DNA of 64,000 nt from Oreocharis arfaki (Eukaryota; Chordata; Aves; Passeriformes; Paramythiidae). The stretch is from the NCBI GenBank assembly GCA_013398015.1, contig VZRR01008209.1, positions 136,847 through 200,846 on the forward strand, given 5' to 3'. Shown here piece after piece: positions 24,444 to 38,373 of this stretch (its first letter is position 1; every line of letters starts with the position of its first letter). The translations under genes were made by a program, and so were the position numbers. The notes below the pieces were generated by a model that was given only the letters and a program-made list of their open reading frames with translations, was not told where the DNA came from and searched no databases.

Positions 24444-25004
24444 GATGAATATGTTTGTAAAAGACAGTATATAAACAGAAACTTTCCTGTACTCAGCATG
24501 CACAATTTTCCGAGGAGATATCCCCCTGCACATCTGGCCAAACACAGAATGTCTGCTTCTTAATGCTATGTTGGTGCTAAGGAGTTTCTTTATTTTTGCT
24601 GAATTTTTGGTAAAAATATTTTAGAGGTGGGTGTGACTGGATCCATCTCCATCATAACTTAAGACAGGAAGGGAAAGCCCTGCTGAACAGTTTTCATTCC
24701 CATAATGATTTTAAGAAAGATGATTAAACACATGGCACCAGTGGTGAGACTAGAATCACCTCATTAAAACTGAAAATCTATTGGATTTTCACTATCAGAA
24801 ACTTAGGTATCTAAAAAATTAGAGCAACTATGGGGATAAACTATAAAGTTGCTGCTGTTTTGGGTTATATACGTCTTAAGTCCTTCGATCCATTAGCTGT
24901 GAAGTATCATTTTAGTTATGAAAGTATATAATGGCTTAGAACAGCAGTATATAGCACATATATTCTGTGGAATAACTATATGTTATTTTCCTCTTGTTTT
25001 CTTC

Positions 25005-25178
25005 TTCAGCCACTGGAACAGGATTCCCAGAAAAGTGGTTGAGAACACCACCACATATTTAACAGACACGTAAATGTGACACAAAAGGACATGATTTAGC
25101 AGTGGACTTGACAGTGCTGGGTTAGTGGTTGGATTCAAAGGTCTTTTCTGACCTAAACAGTTCTACAATCCTATTCTT
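25005..25178 (+). mobile_element. CR1 3' end, old copy
   Basis: The block 'cactggaacaggattccc' is followed by 'gacagtgctgggttagtgg', 'ttggattcaaaggtctttt', 'ctgacctaaacagttctac' and 'aatcctattctt'. These line up with the CR1 3' untranslated region and its degenerate terminal units. The 3' variant with 'ggttagtggttgga' is a known CR1 type in birds. It is short and divergent. Confidence 0.75.
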
Positions 25179-28100
25179 CTCTGGGTATTTCTTCTTTATA
25201 CACACTTTGGCTGGCTATCATTGTTTTATGGGAGATGGAAGATACACAGATGAAGTACTAAATGGAAGGTGCATAGATGAAACATTATGACGTGTTTGCC
25301 TGCATTCAGATCATTATATTTCGTGCAGTTGCTGTTTTAGGTTTTTACAATCCAGGATCACAGATGTTTAAGTGAAGGCACTTCATGTGAATCCAATAAA
25401 CATTTCACCATTGCAAAAGAAAGAAATCATTGCTCAAGGCTGCATTTCCAATGGTCTGAGTCATCTATTTGCAAGCTAGCATACGTTTCACTTCCATGCT
25501 TTCGAAAACAAAAGGGGAAATATTTCTAATTCTAAATGTGATCTGCATTATTTAGAAACATTATCCTAATGAATCTACATGTATTAAAAATATGAGTACC
25601 TTTGTACCACAGTCTTTGGCCTCACCTCTTCCTTCTTTGCTACTGTTATAACTACTTTTTCCACTACATCAATCACAACTAGTTATCACTTTTAGGCAGA
25701 TTTTGGATTATCTTCATTATCCTCTACATTTATTTGGTCCTTTTAATGGATAAATTCAGCTGCACTATAACACTTCAAAGCTAGATTGACCTCCTACCAC
25801 ACAGACAGCAAGCATTTGGGGGTTTATTGCGTGGCATATTTGTGAATAAGGGGGAAAAAAAAATCAAACATACTGTGTCCTTAATACCTGAACAAAAAAA
25901 AAGTGTATCTAAAATACAATTGTCTGTGACATATACTTATAGCGGTAGTAATCACTATTTATTTTCTCTAATAATGGTGATTGAATTAACTTTCATTTCT
26001 ATATTTCTAGTATCACGTTTTCTGTTGTAAAATAGATATTTCCTCATTTTGCAGTCTGTACGAAAACAAGACTTCCCATTATAGTTACCCATTGATGTAT
26101 TCTCTTCTTTTTAATCTTCACTGGTGCTGAAGGCAGAAGGAGAATACATGAGGCAAGAGAGAGGGATTAAGATCACATGTTCTGAAGTAATGAGGACTTA
26201 GATCAGCTTATATTTGGCTTGAAGTGGTATTCCTTTAGACTACCTTTATTCTACCCATGGACTTTATATCACTTGCAGCTGTACGTATTATAATAACCTC
26301 TTTTGGTTTTTTTTCTGATTTATACTCCCCCTAAAATTCTGCCATTAGGACATGGAATATATCGTATCCTAAGACAACTGAAAAAAACACTAATTTGGTC
26401 TGAAACAGCTGGTAAATCTTTCTGTTTCCAACTTATTCTGATTTACCTGTGAGTGTAGCCGATCAGAGACCCAGATGTACCTCTCTCATTCACCTGAGGA
26501 AATGTAAATAAGTACTTCTGTTGAAATCATCTGAAAGGTATGTTCTAATAACAAGAGCTTATTCATGCAAAGAAAGAAGCTGAACATAAATTTAGGTTCA
26601 AAACTAGATCATGTGTATACAGCTGGCATTGGAATTTGGTAAGAGAGAATAAAATACACTATTTCTCACATTTTTTCAGTTGATTCATTTTTAAGAACCT
26701 TGGCTTACTGGAGAGGATATTTTTTCAGCAAGCAATTTCTATTTTTATTTTCATTTGATTGTGAGATATATCTTTTCCCACTCACTTTCTCCAGGACAGT
26801 GTGACTAAAACCTAACAAAATGATTTTTTAAGTTGTTTTCAGAACTAAATTCTGGTTGCACCAAAATGACCATAAGTTTCAAAGATATCCACAATAGGTA
26901 ATTATTAGGTCATATGCAATAAAATAAGGTCTTTTGCTGTGTTCATTACAGGCTAAAAGATATCAAGTTTATAATTTTAGACAATATTTTGGGGAGTGAA
27001 TTAAAAAAGGGAATTGCATCTAAGTTTGGGAGTTTGTTTTATTTTTTACTTCTTTAGCAGATTGATTGTGATTTTTTAAATTTTTACTTAGGTCATCACT
27101 ATCTTTCATAAACAGAATCTGGAAATATTTCCTGCATCCTCACTGGCTTCCTCTGTATTTTATTATTTATTAGTGAATGTCTTTTTGATTCTTAAGTTGT
27201 TCTCTGGTTGTATTAAATTTGACAATGGTGGGCAGGGTGTGAAAACTCATCAATAAAAATAATTTTTTTCTCTTTCTGCCCTTCATGCCACCATGTGTCT
27301 TGTGAAATGTCAGAATTAGTTTTCTGTGTCATTTTTTCATAGTGTTTGAGTAAGAAGATGGAAAATTCCAGACACTTCTACCCAGCTTACTTCTCCTGCC
27401 AGTGAATGTTATACAGAATGTTTCTTGCATGGTATGCTACAGTTTTTAGAAGAGATTCTCACATCACCTCTCAACAGTTAAATGAATGTTTTAAAAATCA
27501 AGAAACATTTCAAGAGAAATACTAAAATCAGCTTTAAACAACTGTATGTAATACTCTGTATGTAATAACTCTGCTACAGTTGTAATATGGTCATTGTAAA
27601 CACAATTAAACACAGTATAATGCATAATTTTAAACTCGGAATTGCCTCTATCCTTGTATGCTGAAGAAGCTTCTCAAATTCCCTTCGTGCCCTTCTAACA
27701 CTCCTTTTCATCATGATGCTGTTGATATAACTATTTGATGAAGTGCTTTGAATTCCTAATGAGCAGATGTTAGCTCTATGGAAGTTATGTTATCCTCCTT
27801 GGTGGTTGGACACATAACTTCTAAGGGGACGGATTGTTCAATAAATAATTAATAACAAGAAGCTTTCCTAGGTAGATGAGAGACAGATCCTATTTAAAAT
27901 GATTTTGTCTCAGTGGTTGATCTGTCTAACTCCAGGGTTATTTTATCTCAAACTTGTATTAGTTCTGCTTCAATTAGCATTTTAGTCCCCAGTGGGGCCC
28001 TGCTGATTAATTAGTTATTGTTCAGTAACTTCATCTTCTGGCCCTGACTCCAGCCGCTCAGTCTAGTGTGCATTGATCAGCCTCTGGATCCGTGGCATGT

Positions 28101-28900
28101 TCTTTTTAAGGCTGCTAAATGACTGACTGGTCTGAGTGAACCAGATACTGACCTTGGCTTCAAGTCAGTAATGTATTTAAGCACATACCTATGTCTAAGA
28201 AGGAGAATAATGCAACACATTCAACTAAACTATTTCTTTCTGCCTAAGGTCAGGCAGATACTTTAATACTACATTGCAGTTGGAGCAGTAGCTGATTGAC
28301 TTATTGGTGAAGTATCCTAGCTGGTTTGAAGAGCAAGAACACTGAAATTTGGACAATTTTTTATATCCATCCTACCTATCTTAAACTCTAAGTCATATCA
28401 GATACCGCCTATCTACAAAATGTACAAATGATCGTACAAAGAGAATGTACAAAAATCTTTGTCATGGACAAATCGCTCATAGGAGATGGTTCTTTCTAAA
28501 AATATGATATCCAGTATTTTATGAAGGTGTCAACACAAAACGTTTTCAAAACAGTACTCGTATTCATTTCTCCTTATTGGTAGAAAGGGATTGGTTAAAA
28601 CTATAAGGGGAGAAAACTAATTTTAGAGCATCTACCTCTTAAATTGTCCTAAACCAAGATAAGAAGAAACAAAGTTTTGATCCCAGGAATATTAGACCTC
28701 ATGTAATTTGTTTTTATGAACTACCTGGGGCCCATTCAATCCAATATGGAAATGTGACTGAGGATCTCAGTTAGGAATCAGTGGTTCTGATTCCTTATAT
28801 AAACAATGCATTTATACAACATAATTAATAAGTGCTATGAAAGGGTTGCAGAATTTCAGGGGAACGTGTTTTCTCTATAAGTGTATCTTCATTCATTGTC
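25179..28900. other. No recognised gene
   Basis: About 3.7 kb of AT-rich DNA. Open frames reach about 67 codons. The block at about 27890-28140 ('gctgattaattagttattg', then a balanced-composition stretch with few repeats) has the look of a conserved noncoding element. That is an impression, not a demonstration. Confidence 0.45.
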
Positions 28901-29400
28901 TTTAATCGTCATAAATATTTCTTTTATGTGCTTTCGTGTAGGTGGCATTTCTGTAGCTTTGGGGAGAGAAGCTGTTGCCAACGCCCAGAAAATCAAAGTG
29001 AAGAAACCTGTCTGCTGAGAGAGCAGTGTCTGAAAGTTTCCATAGGATTTGTAAGCTCAGAAGAGCTGCTGATTCTGCAGGACTGGATGGTCTCGGGAGA
29101 CTAAGAGGCTTCTTCCACATGGTGGTTGCATGGTTGTGCAACTTAGGCTGCACCTAAGAGGTCAGGGACTGCTTGAATACAGATGAAGTCTGTAGGGTTA
29201 TAAGCATGCATGGTGAGACAGACCGCTGAAGGCCTTTATAAACACCTGTATAGGAGACCCTGGTGTGCCAGTAACTCTTTGTCCTTGTGTCTGCTGTTCA
29301 AAATAGGGTCCAAACCGAGACCTGGGCAGGTAACTGTGAATGCTTGTCTGAATGAACTTTGTGTGAATAAAAAGGCATATGTGTGTTTTTTGAATGTGTA
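28901..29400 (+). other. Unassigned block with TATA-like and AATAAA signals
   Basis: The block is less AT-rich than its flanks and has a TATA-type word at 29237-29242 and AATAAA at 29366-29371 on +. Between them is 'gacctgggcaggtaactg' near 29320, which contains a plausible splice donor. It could be an old LTR or a noncoding-RNA exon. If a repeat boundary is drawn at a CA 6 bases after the AATAAA (29376-29377), no room remains for a normal U5, so I do not call it an LTR. Frames of 60-83 codons on both strands have no recognisable motif. Confidence 0.25.
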
Positions 29401-32400
29401 TGTGTTCTGTTAGCAATCATGTTATTAATAATTCTACTGAAAATAACAACTTAGAATTTAAAAGCTTTCATAAGAAATATTGTGATGCGTGCCTGCCCTC
29501 TGACTCAAAGGAGAGAAGATGTACATTATGGGAATTTTCCCAACTTCAGTGTCATAGTTACATATTAGTTACCTGATACCTTAGTTACATATAGTTACCT
29601 ACATTTAGGTAGATTGGGTTTGGGACAATATTTCATCCACATTTTTCTGATCTTTATAGCCCTTATTAATTTAAGAAAATACCTTGTACCTTGAAGTGTT
29701 AGTGGAATAATAATAAAAAAAAAATGTAATATTTTCATAATTGGGCTAGTGATGAATACTGGACATCTGTGCTATCTATCTAAAAGTCCAATTTAGCCTA
29801 AGTATTCCTTAGCAGAATGTGATATTTTTAAAAGAAATCAAATTAAACCAAGCTCTTTAAAGAAATTTTGATTATGTATTTATCAAAATAGCTTTTTCGT
29901 GACCAAGAATATTTGGGAATGGAGCTTAAAGAGAGTAATGCATGTGCTAAGTTGTTTTTTTTACCCATGAATTTGAAAATCCAGCAGGTATGACTGAAAA
30001 TAAGAAAGCAAATATCATTTTATTAACCTGTGAAAAATGTCTTAAACATTTGAAGTACTGTTCTTTTGGAATTGCCTTTACTGAATTTTTAAACAGGTTT
30101 TGAATAACAGATGGGAAATGGAAATCTCATCCAGATGCAGTTTAAATCCTGTCTAAACTTTGGTGGGCCCTTCAACACAGTCAGTTTCTGAAGAGATGGA
30201 TTCAGAGCCCAGTCCTGTACTAGTATCTTGAGCATTCTCCATTCTAATTTCTCCATCTTACCTTTTGTTTACAAATTCCATGTCAAGTTTTGCTGCTAAA
30301 AACACAAACAAAAATCCTCCCCTCACCTTTCATGTGACGTTCATAAAGAAAAGAGTTATTAAAGTCCAAGAATTCTCTCAAATCTTAAAAGAAGACTTAC
30401 TTGAAAGCATCCTAAGGGCTAGTTAGAAGACTATGTAAACAGACATAATGTTGGTTTTAAATAATTAAAACTTTCCGTACATAAAGATTTTAGGAGAATA
30501 ATTTAAATAATTTTATTTTGTAGACATTTGCTATGATTTTCTCATTTTCAATATAGAATAAATCATATCAGAGATACACACAGCATATTAAAAAAACCCC
30601 TAACTGGAGGTGTGATAGAACATTTGGTTTCACAGTTTAGGTTATAATACTGCATAGAATAGTTTTCCTTATTACAGAAAATGTAAATGCTGTAGGTCTT
30701 TTTCATGTTATTATGGTTTGTTTTTTTTCTATTAGGTAATCATAGTTGAAAACCTGAGTAGCAATAATGAGTTTCAAGTGAATGTTGCTGTGAGGAAAGC
30801 CAAGAAACAGCATGATAAATAAAAACATGTTGATTTAAATCGGTGACTCTTAACCTGGAACTGCTGCAAGGCACTCTGGCATAAAACAGAACCACCCAAG
30901 AGCCACAATATATGTTTTACTGGCCTACTATACAAAAAATGCTTGTAAAATTTATTATAAAATAAAGGTTAAAAATTTCATCCATTGAATTACATATAGT
31001 TTTCTGTACAAACAAGATTATTCATGATAGGCTCAAAGCGGTTTCTTACTTTGTAAATCAGAAGTGAAACTACAGTGCTGTTAGATGGCGGCGGTAAGTT
31101 GTGGGCTGGGCAATTGTCTGTTATCTTCAGTCTGCAGAGTGTCTGCAGACAGAAATACTATGATGGGCTTTTGGAAACTTCCTTAAATTGAGGAGCAAAT
31201 TTCTTCTATATTGATGGTCAGATTGTTTAATGTTATTAACTGCATTTTAGTGGGAATCTTCTGGTGAAAAAGTTAAAGCATGTCTTGTAGAGCTTATCAT
31301 TAGCATTGTGCAAACTGCTGTTTTTAAATAATTGTTACATTGCTCTGTGATGTGATTACTTTCTGGAGAGCAACAAACCCCAAAAAACCTGTCTCTTAAA
31401 CCACATGAATTCTTGAGACCATATTGACTTAGAATCTCCCCAAAGTATTACCAAGGAAATAACATTTCTGACCACCTTTTCTTATCTTAGATAAATAAAA
31501 GGTTATTAGATTGAAAAAAAAAAAATCAGAGGAGTTATCCAAGTTTCCTCGTACATTGTAAAATAGCCACATATATTCATGAACCTTTCAGCTGCTGCAA
31601 TTGCTCTGCTAAAACAACGGGCATAGGTTTTCTGGCTTTAGCTGTTCTCTCATTCATCAAAAAGCTAATTACATCACAATTGTATGTCAGCACATACTGA
31701 TGCTGAAGAAAACACTGAAATTTTAAGAATGGTAAGAAGGAAGAAAAGTTACCGCTATCATAATTAATATCCCGAATTAATAACAGCATAAATGGCAAGC
31801 CAAAAAATGACTGCTAGCCATGCTCTTCCCACACCCTGAATCTTACCTACAAGAGGAACTCACTATTTACTCCTGCTCCTGTCCCACTGGTACATCTGCT
31901 CTGTAAGGTGAGATCCAATAAAGGACAACCACTCCACCAAGCAGTGTCAAGAAATTTTTTCATTTCCACAGATTAACGTTATCCCTGTGTTTATGAAAAG
32001 TCTCCTAGATTTTTTATTTCAGTTGCAATTCCTGCACTATGTTCTATCTTAGAAAAGGTGCTTTTTTTCCTGGATTATGAATGTTCATATAGAAAATTTA
32101 AAGAAGTGAATAATCAAAAGGACCACATCAACTGCAACTTGTTTGTGCTATTTCACTTTCGTATTTTCTTAATTTTAGTATCTGTTGTTAAAATACTGAG
32201 TGACTCATGCTTCATTTTCTTGCTCTTCAGCAGAGTACTGTTTGTATAAGCTGAGTATGTTTCAAATTTAGGAATAGAGTCTGAATTTTTTGAATGTTAA
32301 CCTGTTATGAAATGAACCGGTTTCTACACATCCAATTATTTCTCATGTATTACTTGGTGAATTTTCTTTAACTGAACAATGCATATTATGCTGCTATTAA

Positions 32401-35400
32401 TGCTTTAGGAAATGCACATACCCATTAATATTATAATGTGGCCCTTGGAAGTAATATTTTTATATCCTCATATCAGAGAATCAGTTTTTAAATTATTTTT
32501 AAAATTTGCTATGAAGCAACAATGTCTATCTGACCTACCAAATACCTTTGTAAATTATCTAATTAAAAAAATCAGTATGCCTGATAGAAATTAGTGTTAA
32601 CATCTTTGCTCTTACAAGTGTTAGTCATATATTGCTTTGCCATTTTTGTATTAAACTACAGACGAAGTTATTATTTCCTTTGTGGATTTCTCTCTCTATG
32701 CAGGCCTGAATAGGCAAAATAGGAATGCAAAGGATTTAGGCACACTTAAAAATGTTGCTGTTGAAAGTGAACTGGGGTTGGAGTAAGTCAGTCAAGTGCA
32801 AAATATAAAATTTCAAATTCCTATGAAAGGAATTTCCATAAAAGGATTTATCACACAGTGCAAATATTTATTCAAAAATACACTGATATATTCTCCCTAA
32901 GTTTCTTTTATAGTCAAGAATAGGTGCTATAGATTGAGAACTAAGAAATATAGGTACTTCTAGGTTAAGAATTGCATGAACTCTGTTAGATACGTACCTG
33001 AGGATGTATAGAACAGTGCTTTAAAACTATTTCCTTCTACTGAATATGAAAGGAGTCTATATACAAATCTGAACAATTCAGGTGCATAAATTTCCACAAT
33101 AGATTTCTGAAGTCAAGTGAGAGAAATACTGATTTTCGTGGATGTCTTTTTACTGTTTGTTTTCTTTGTTTGGATTTTTTTTTTTTTTTTAACATTAGAA
33201 TCACTTTAGGCCAAATGCACTATAAGTCCAGTATGGAAACAAAAAGAGTATCTCTCTAAAACTTGCTTAGCTCTTGTTTGTAGCAAGACATTTTCATATT
33301 TTAGATATTTCTGAACTTAATTTTCACCATATTTTATGGTCGTGTTTTGAAGTTTAGATACTATACATATTGCACTTGACACAATTCTGCAAAACATAAA
33401 TTTAGACAAAAAAGAAAGGGATTATTATTTTTTTCCCCAAGAAAATGATATAACTCTGATGAGATCCAATGCCTGAGAATAGGATTAATTTCCTTTTTCT
33501 TGAGGAAGGTAAAAATTGTATCATTACAGACATCATCTTAATCACTCAATTATGTTGGAGAGAAAGTGACATAATAAAAACTCCAGATATGAGAAAAAAC
33601 AATGTATGATTTTATGTACGACCTTTATAGTTAAGGAAACCTTTTATGAGGGTGGGTTGAAATATTTATTAATTTTATTCTTGAAGTTTATAATGTAAAA
33701 TTCAACTGCAATGCCTGAAGCAATAACAAGAGACACTCAAAATTCTTCCTTCCTAAGTGTGTGTTCCTACTTCTAGTCATATTCAATTGCTTCAACCATG
33801 TCCTCTCTCCTTCATGAAATTTTTCTTCTTTTCTAAAGAGAGTAGTCATAATGGGTACATTGAGGATAACACTGCCCCATTGCATTTTGCAGCGTGTAGT
33901 CTGCAGTTGTTTTAAGAAGACTCAAAAATTTGCATCAGAGTCAAAAAGAGCAAGATATTGATTCTTGGTCTTTCAATGTGAGTGACTATATTCCAACTTT
34001 AGGCAACCACAAGACAAAAAATCCCTAGAGAATGCAAGCCCTTTGAGATGTCTGGACTTAATTTTCACTAATACCCAGAAAACCATGTTTACTGTCAGTG
34101 TGTTAGTTATAGGTTACAGTGATGACTAATTTACTTTTTGGTTCACACACTTTTCCAAGCAAGTCCACGCCCGATTTCTTAACTAAACTTGCTAAATTTT
34201 TAACTCTGTCTACGAGGTTAAGTCTAAGAAGCCAAGTTTTTTGCTTTGCTATTTTGAAGTAGTCCAAAATTGAAAAACAATGTTCTTAAGGACAATCAAA
34301 TGTGTATAGGATCCAGTGAAACAAATCTTCTAGGTCTGCACTAACTACATTTAATTCCGGGTAAAACAGGATGAGGTGTCAGTGTTCCAGAACACCACTA
34401 TCGCGAAGATGGCTGCAGATAGAATAGACAAGCACAGGCACAATCAGTATTAACATATCGTATTCATGAAGGTTAATGCAGTGCTTTACTGAAGGGTGCA
34501 CAGCTCTTGATACAAGAGGAAATGACTCAAGCAAAAGCAAATTAAACCTGAGGCTACCTCATTTCTCCCATAGACCTTACAAACCATGAAAATACACTTT
34601 AATGAAAGAAGACAGGTACTGAGTTTCTCTATGTCCAGGTAAGGGAGTCTGTACTCTTAGTATGTGAATTATTTACAGTTGTACTTGTTTCCTTTCTGAT
34701 GGATGTAATACTCTTGAGGTTATAAAAATTTCTCTGTTACTGCTAGTATGCCCTGCATAGAAGAAGTAAAATCCACTAACACTTCAACTATTTAACAGTA
34801 CACTGTGGTGTATATGTGACTTCAAATGCTGTTGATTGAACTCAATGAATATTGGTTCAATGATTTCATTTCACAGTCTGTTAGGTGACTTAAATGCATT
34901 TTCTGACACTTTCTTTGATAAGTTCTCTTTAAAATTATAATGTCTCTTAGAGACACATATGTCCTTCATACAGATGGTGTGAAAGAGAGAATTATTTCTG
35001 CAGAACACAAACTTAAGTCAAAAATCTCTAATAAATAATTTTTATTTCTTGATTAGTTGTTCAAAGCAGAGCTCAAAGACACTACAAAGAAATTTCTGCA
35101 CTAAATCCAGTAAGAGTCTTTATCTAAACCAGAAAGAATGTGTGTGTATCTGTACAAACAGATGAGGGAGATAATAAAGAAAAAATTATATAAGGTAAAA
35201 AAGAAATTAACATTTTTTTGAACTATATTGTTCTTTTTAAAAAAAATCAAACAAAACCAAACAACATAACCCTTTATCTGTGTGTCATCAAGCTGTCAGA
35301 AAATTCCTTCTGTCTTTTTAGTAATGCCAGTCCATGACCGTATATCAATACAAGAGAATTTGTTACTCTGAACTGAAACTGGTTAAAATTGAATGTACGG

Positions 35401-36899
35401 TGTATTGGTAAAATCAGGTGACAGTTCCTGGTTTTGAACAATGTGTTTAGATAAGATGTTTCCATAAAATCAAGTATCCTGAAAAAATATACCAGAGATG
35501 CGATTCAGCTGCACTGTTGGACAACACACAAGAAAGCAGACTGGTGTTTGCTTTGAGAACCTTGGTGTTCGTGAAATACATCTGACTTCTTCGATAATGA
35601 TTTGTTCTACTTTCTTCCTATATTGCTGATGATGTGAATTACTCCTATGCATTTTTTAAATGGCATCTAAAACATTTTAAGCACCATTTTAAAACATTTT
35701 AAGCACCAGAAAGCATAAGGCACCAAGGTCAGAGCTCAGCTGAACTCTTGTTTAACCACTTTGAGACAAATAAATGCACATGAGTTACTGCACCCAAACG
35801 TACCATGTGTAGCAAAGCAAATATGTCCTCAGATTTTTTTCAATTAAGTTCCACTGAATTTCACTACACAGTATCCAATGATAACCTATGCACATGTTCT
35901 GGACTGTTGGTGTTCTCTAATGGATGTTGTGATTTATCTATTTCCAAGTACAAGTGCCTCTAAATGAGAATGACCTATAGAGTCATTTTAATTAAAACTC
36001 TCACTGCCAACTTGTTGGCCTCTATGATTCATGCATCTTTTCTAGTCCTTTGACAAGATAAGTTAGATACATGTGTTATTGCAGATTTTACAATTTAAAT
36101 TCCGCAGAGAGAAGACTTGCAATCAAAACTCTGTTTAATAAATTCACACTATTTCCAGTCCTAAAAAATCTCTTGATTTACTCAAAATTGGAGATTTTCA
36201 GCACTGATTATTTTACTGTTCCTTTGAAGATATGTATCTTCCTTTGCTTTTGTTTTAAATTTTCATAAATAGAGTACCTTAATCAATCCTTTCATCCTGA
36301 CTGATAAAAAAAATCACTCCATTTTAATTATCAGCTTCTTTACTCCAAAATTTTTCAAAGGGGTAAGATTGAAGTAAAATTAATACCACCTGGTTCAAAA
36401 GCATTTCTACATGAAGGAACAAGCAGCAGATAATAAGCCCATTTAAAAACTCTTTTAGAAGAGAAACTCTTTTAGAAAAATTAATGTATCTTTACCTGAG
36501 TAAACAAAATTCAGAGAGTATATGAAGAAAGAAAAAAAGAATTCAACTATAAGCTGAGCTACAGATAAAAAAGAGACTTCTAACAGATATTGAGGTAGTA
36601 GTTTTTATAATAGCTGAAATGCTGCTCTAGCAAAATATCATCCGCAATGTGAAGCTGATGTGCATAACTCTTGTTGCTGCTTAAAAATGGAATAAACATC
36701 CATATGAAGATAAATTAGAGGAAAATTGTAATTCAGTACCCACAAAGAGACAGTTGATGTTCTGCCTTATTGAGAAAAAATCGTGTAATTAGTCTTGTTC
36801 AGAAGCGCAGAAAAGATCTCTTGGTGCATATGTTAATAAGCCAAAACCACTGATTAAGACTATGCTTTAGAAATTATAGTGCATGTAAAGAATGTCAAA
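29401..36899. other. No recognised gene; long AT-rich stretch
   Basis: About 7.5 kb without a gene or recognised transposon. Small local duplications occur at 29555-29600 ('tagttacatattagttacct' twice, one base shorter the second time) and at 35668-35708 ('taaaacattttaagcacca' twice). T runs lie near 33175-33191. YY1-like words occur at 31083-31092 and 34405-34415. Open frames reach about 73 codons. Confidence 0.5.
35668..35708 (+). repeat. 19-bp direct repeat pair
   Basis: The word 'taaaacattttaagcacca' occurs at 35668-35686 and again at 35690-35708. This is a short tandem duplication, probably a replication slip. Confidence 0.9.
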
Positions 36900-37015
36900 C
36901 ATGACGTCATGGGTCACACACAGACCAGCACAAGTCTGGAGGATTGGAAGAGTCAGCCTCCCGAAAGTCCCTTCCAATCTCACCTTTCTGTAATTCTGAG
37001 ATTCTGTATGGTTTG
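36900..37015 (+). mobile_element. CR1 3' tail fragment
   Basis: The stretch 'agtctggaggattggaag' is followed by 'cctcccgaaagtcccttcc', 'aatctcacc' and 'ttctgtaattctgagattctg'. This is the end of a CR1 element with its terminal repeat units, + orientation. Only about the last 100 bases remain. Confidence 0.75.
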
Positions 37016-38203
37016 AGGGATTTGACTTTTATGATTATAGGGCAAAAAAAACCCCCACAATAAAACCTGTGATGTCTTTCTTGAAGTCTGCTTTTGCGTG
37101 ACATTGAAGGAAATCCAAATCGTGAGCGTTCTATTTGCTTCCAAAATAAACCATAGTTAAATCAAAGGGCTGGACCCAAGGGAAAAACTTCTTATAATGA
37201 TGGCCCAACTCAACAAGAATTAGGCCTCTTGTATCTTACTTCAAACATCAAGAAAAAAAAAAATTGTATGGAGCACCAAAAAACTAATCCTATGCTGGGC
37301 GAGATTAACAAGAACATCTAATCATTTGATTTTTCTATATGTAGTCATATTTATATTGACATAGAGTGACTTCTTTTTCTACCAAAACTCATTAAAGAAT
37401 GCAAATTAATACTTAAATTCTACAAAATTTTGATAGCAATCTTTCATAGGCAATACATATGACTTTACTGACACTCTTAGTTTATCTAACGAAAATCTAG
37501 ATTCTGTTTTCTTGTTCTGAAATCAAACTAGTTTATACACATAAGTTCAATATTAAAAAATAATTCATGTTCAAAGAACAGCTTACTCTTTGAATGCTAC
37601 TCAACAGTTTCTTAGTAGCAGTAACTTATTTGATAATAAGCTGCAGAGGTTTCAATAGTACTGGAAATGTTTTCATTACATGAAAGTAACAGCAAGCACT
37701 GTTCTAGGACTGAATGCAAAATATTTTCATATCACTTTCTGATAATAAGACCTCTCAAACTGGTCTCTTGTAGCTTGATTATTTATTTTAATGGAGATGA
37801 AAAAGAAAAAATTGTAGAACAACCTGAGTTACTAAATATTTGGATCTTTATATCTTGATGTTTTGTTCTCGGAAATTCCTAGTATTTTAAGTGTCTTCAC
37901 AGTTGCTCCACCCGGTCTTGCATGTTCCTTCACTTCAATCTTCTTCACGGTAATATCACAATATAATTTAATTTTGAGAATATTCCCTCAGTTGTCTCCC
38001 ATTTTCTACTTAAATTTCAAATTTGTTGCATACAGATAGTAAGCAAAAGAAAACCCCTCTCCCTTTGCATATAAGAGTTAGTATTATCCAAAAAAAACTA
38101 ATGGTGATAAGCATTTCTTTACATTTCTCTTCAATTAGAAGTTTGATCAATCTAGAGCTTGAAAGAGATTTCCTGCACACAGGATTTCCAGGGGTTTTTC
38201 CAG
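37016..38203. other. No recognised gene
   Basis: AT-rich; open frames up to about 68 codons; no recognised repeat up to the LTR target duplication at 38204. Confidence 0.5.
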
Positions 38204-38367
38204 AATATTGTTACGAATGGATGGTGTAAGTTTAAATCGGCTATTGTCTGTTGGCCAAGCCTCTGGCAGCAGGCAGTCACTATATTGGAGTAGCCAGCAC
38301 TCCAAAATCCACTCTGATTTGCAAGTTCTTTAATGATGGCTGATCCAGTCTATTATAAAATGGATTA

Positions 38368-38373
38368 TTTATT
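38368..38373 (-). promoter_or_regulatory. Polyadenylation signal of the 38209-38901 LTR
   Basis: AATAAA on the - strand, about 310 bases downstream of the LTR's TATA element, marking the probable end of R. Activity today is unknown. Confidence 0.5.

Larger units (their letters stand above)
24170..24620 (+). mobile_element. Probable ERV LTR, sense strand, boundaries uncertain
   Basis: The block has the architecture of a retroviral LTR. A U3-like part with 'gggaccaccaaagagaccac' and 'gggacaatcaatgaat' comes first, then a TATA element ('cagtatataaacag' near 24465). Sequence resembling the R region follows up to about 24545. The last part is U5-like, with 'tgctatgttggtgctaagg' and 'agtttctttatttttgctg'. 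The canonical AATAAA is not intact, and 'ccaaacacagaatg' at the expected place may be its decayed form. I cannot fix TG/CA ends or a target duplication. A G-run and a 14-N gap interrupt U3. Confidence 0.45.

Noticed and set aside
28925..29381. TATG direct repeats bounding a possible 449-bp LTR
   Set aside because: A 4-base match is weak, the ends are not TGT/ACA, and AATAAA would lie too close to the 3' end for a normal U5.
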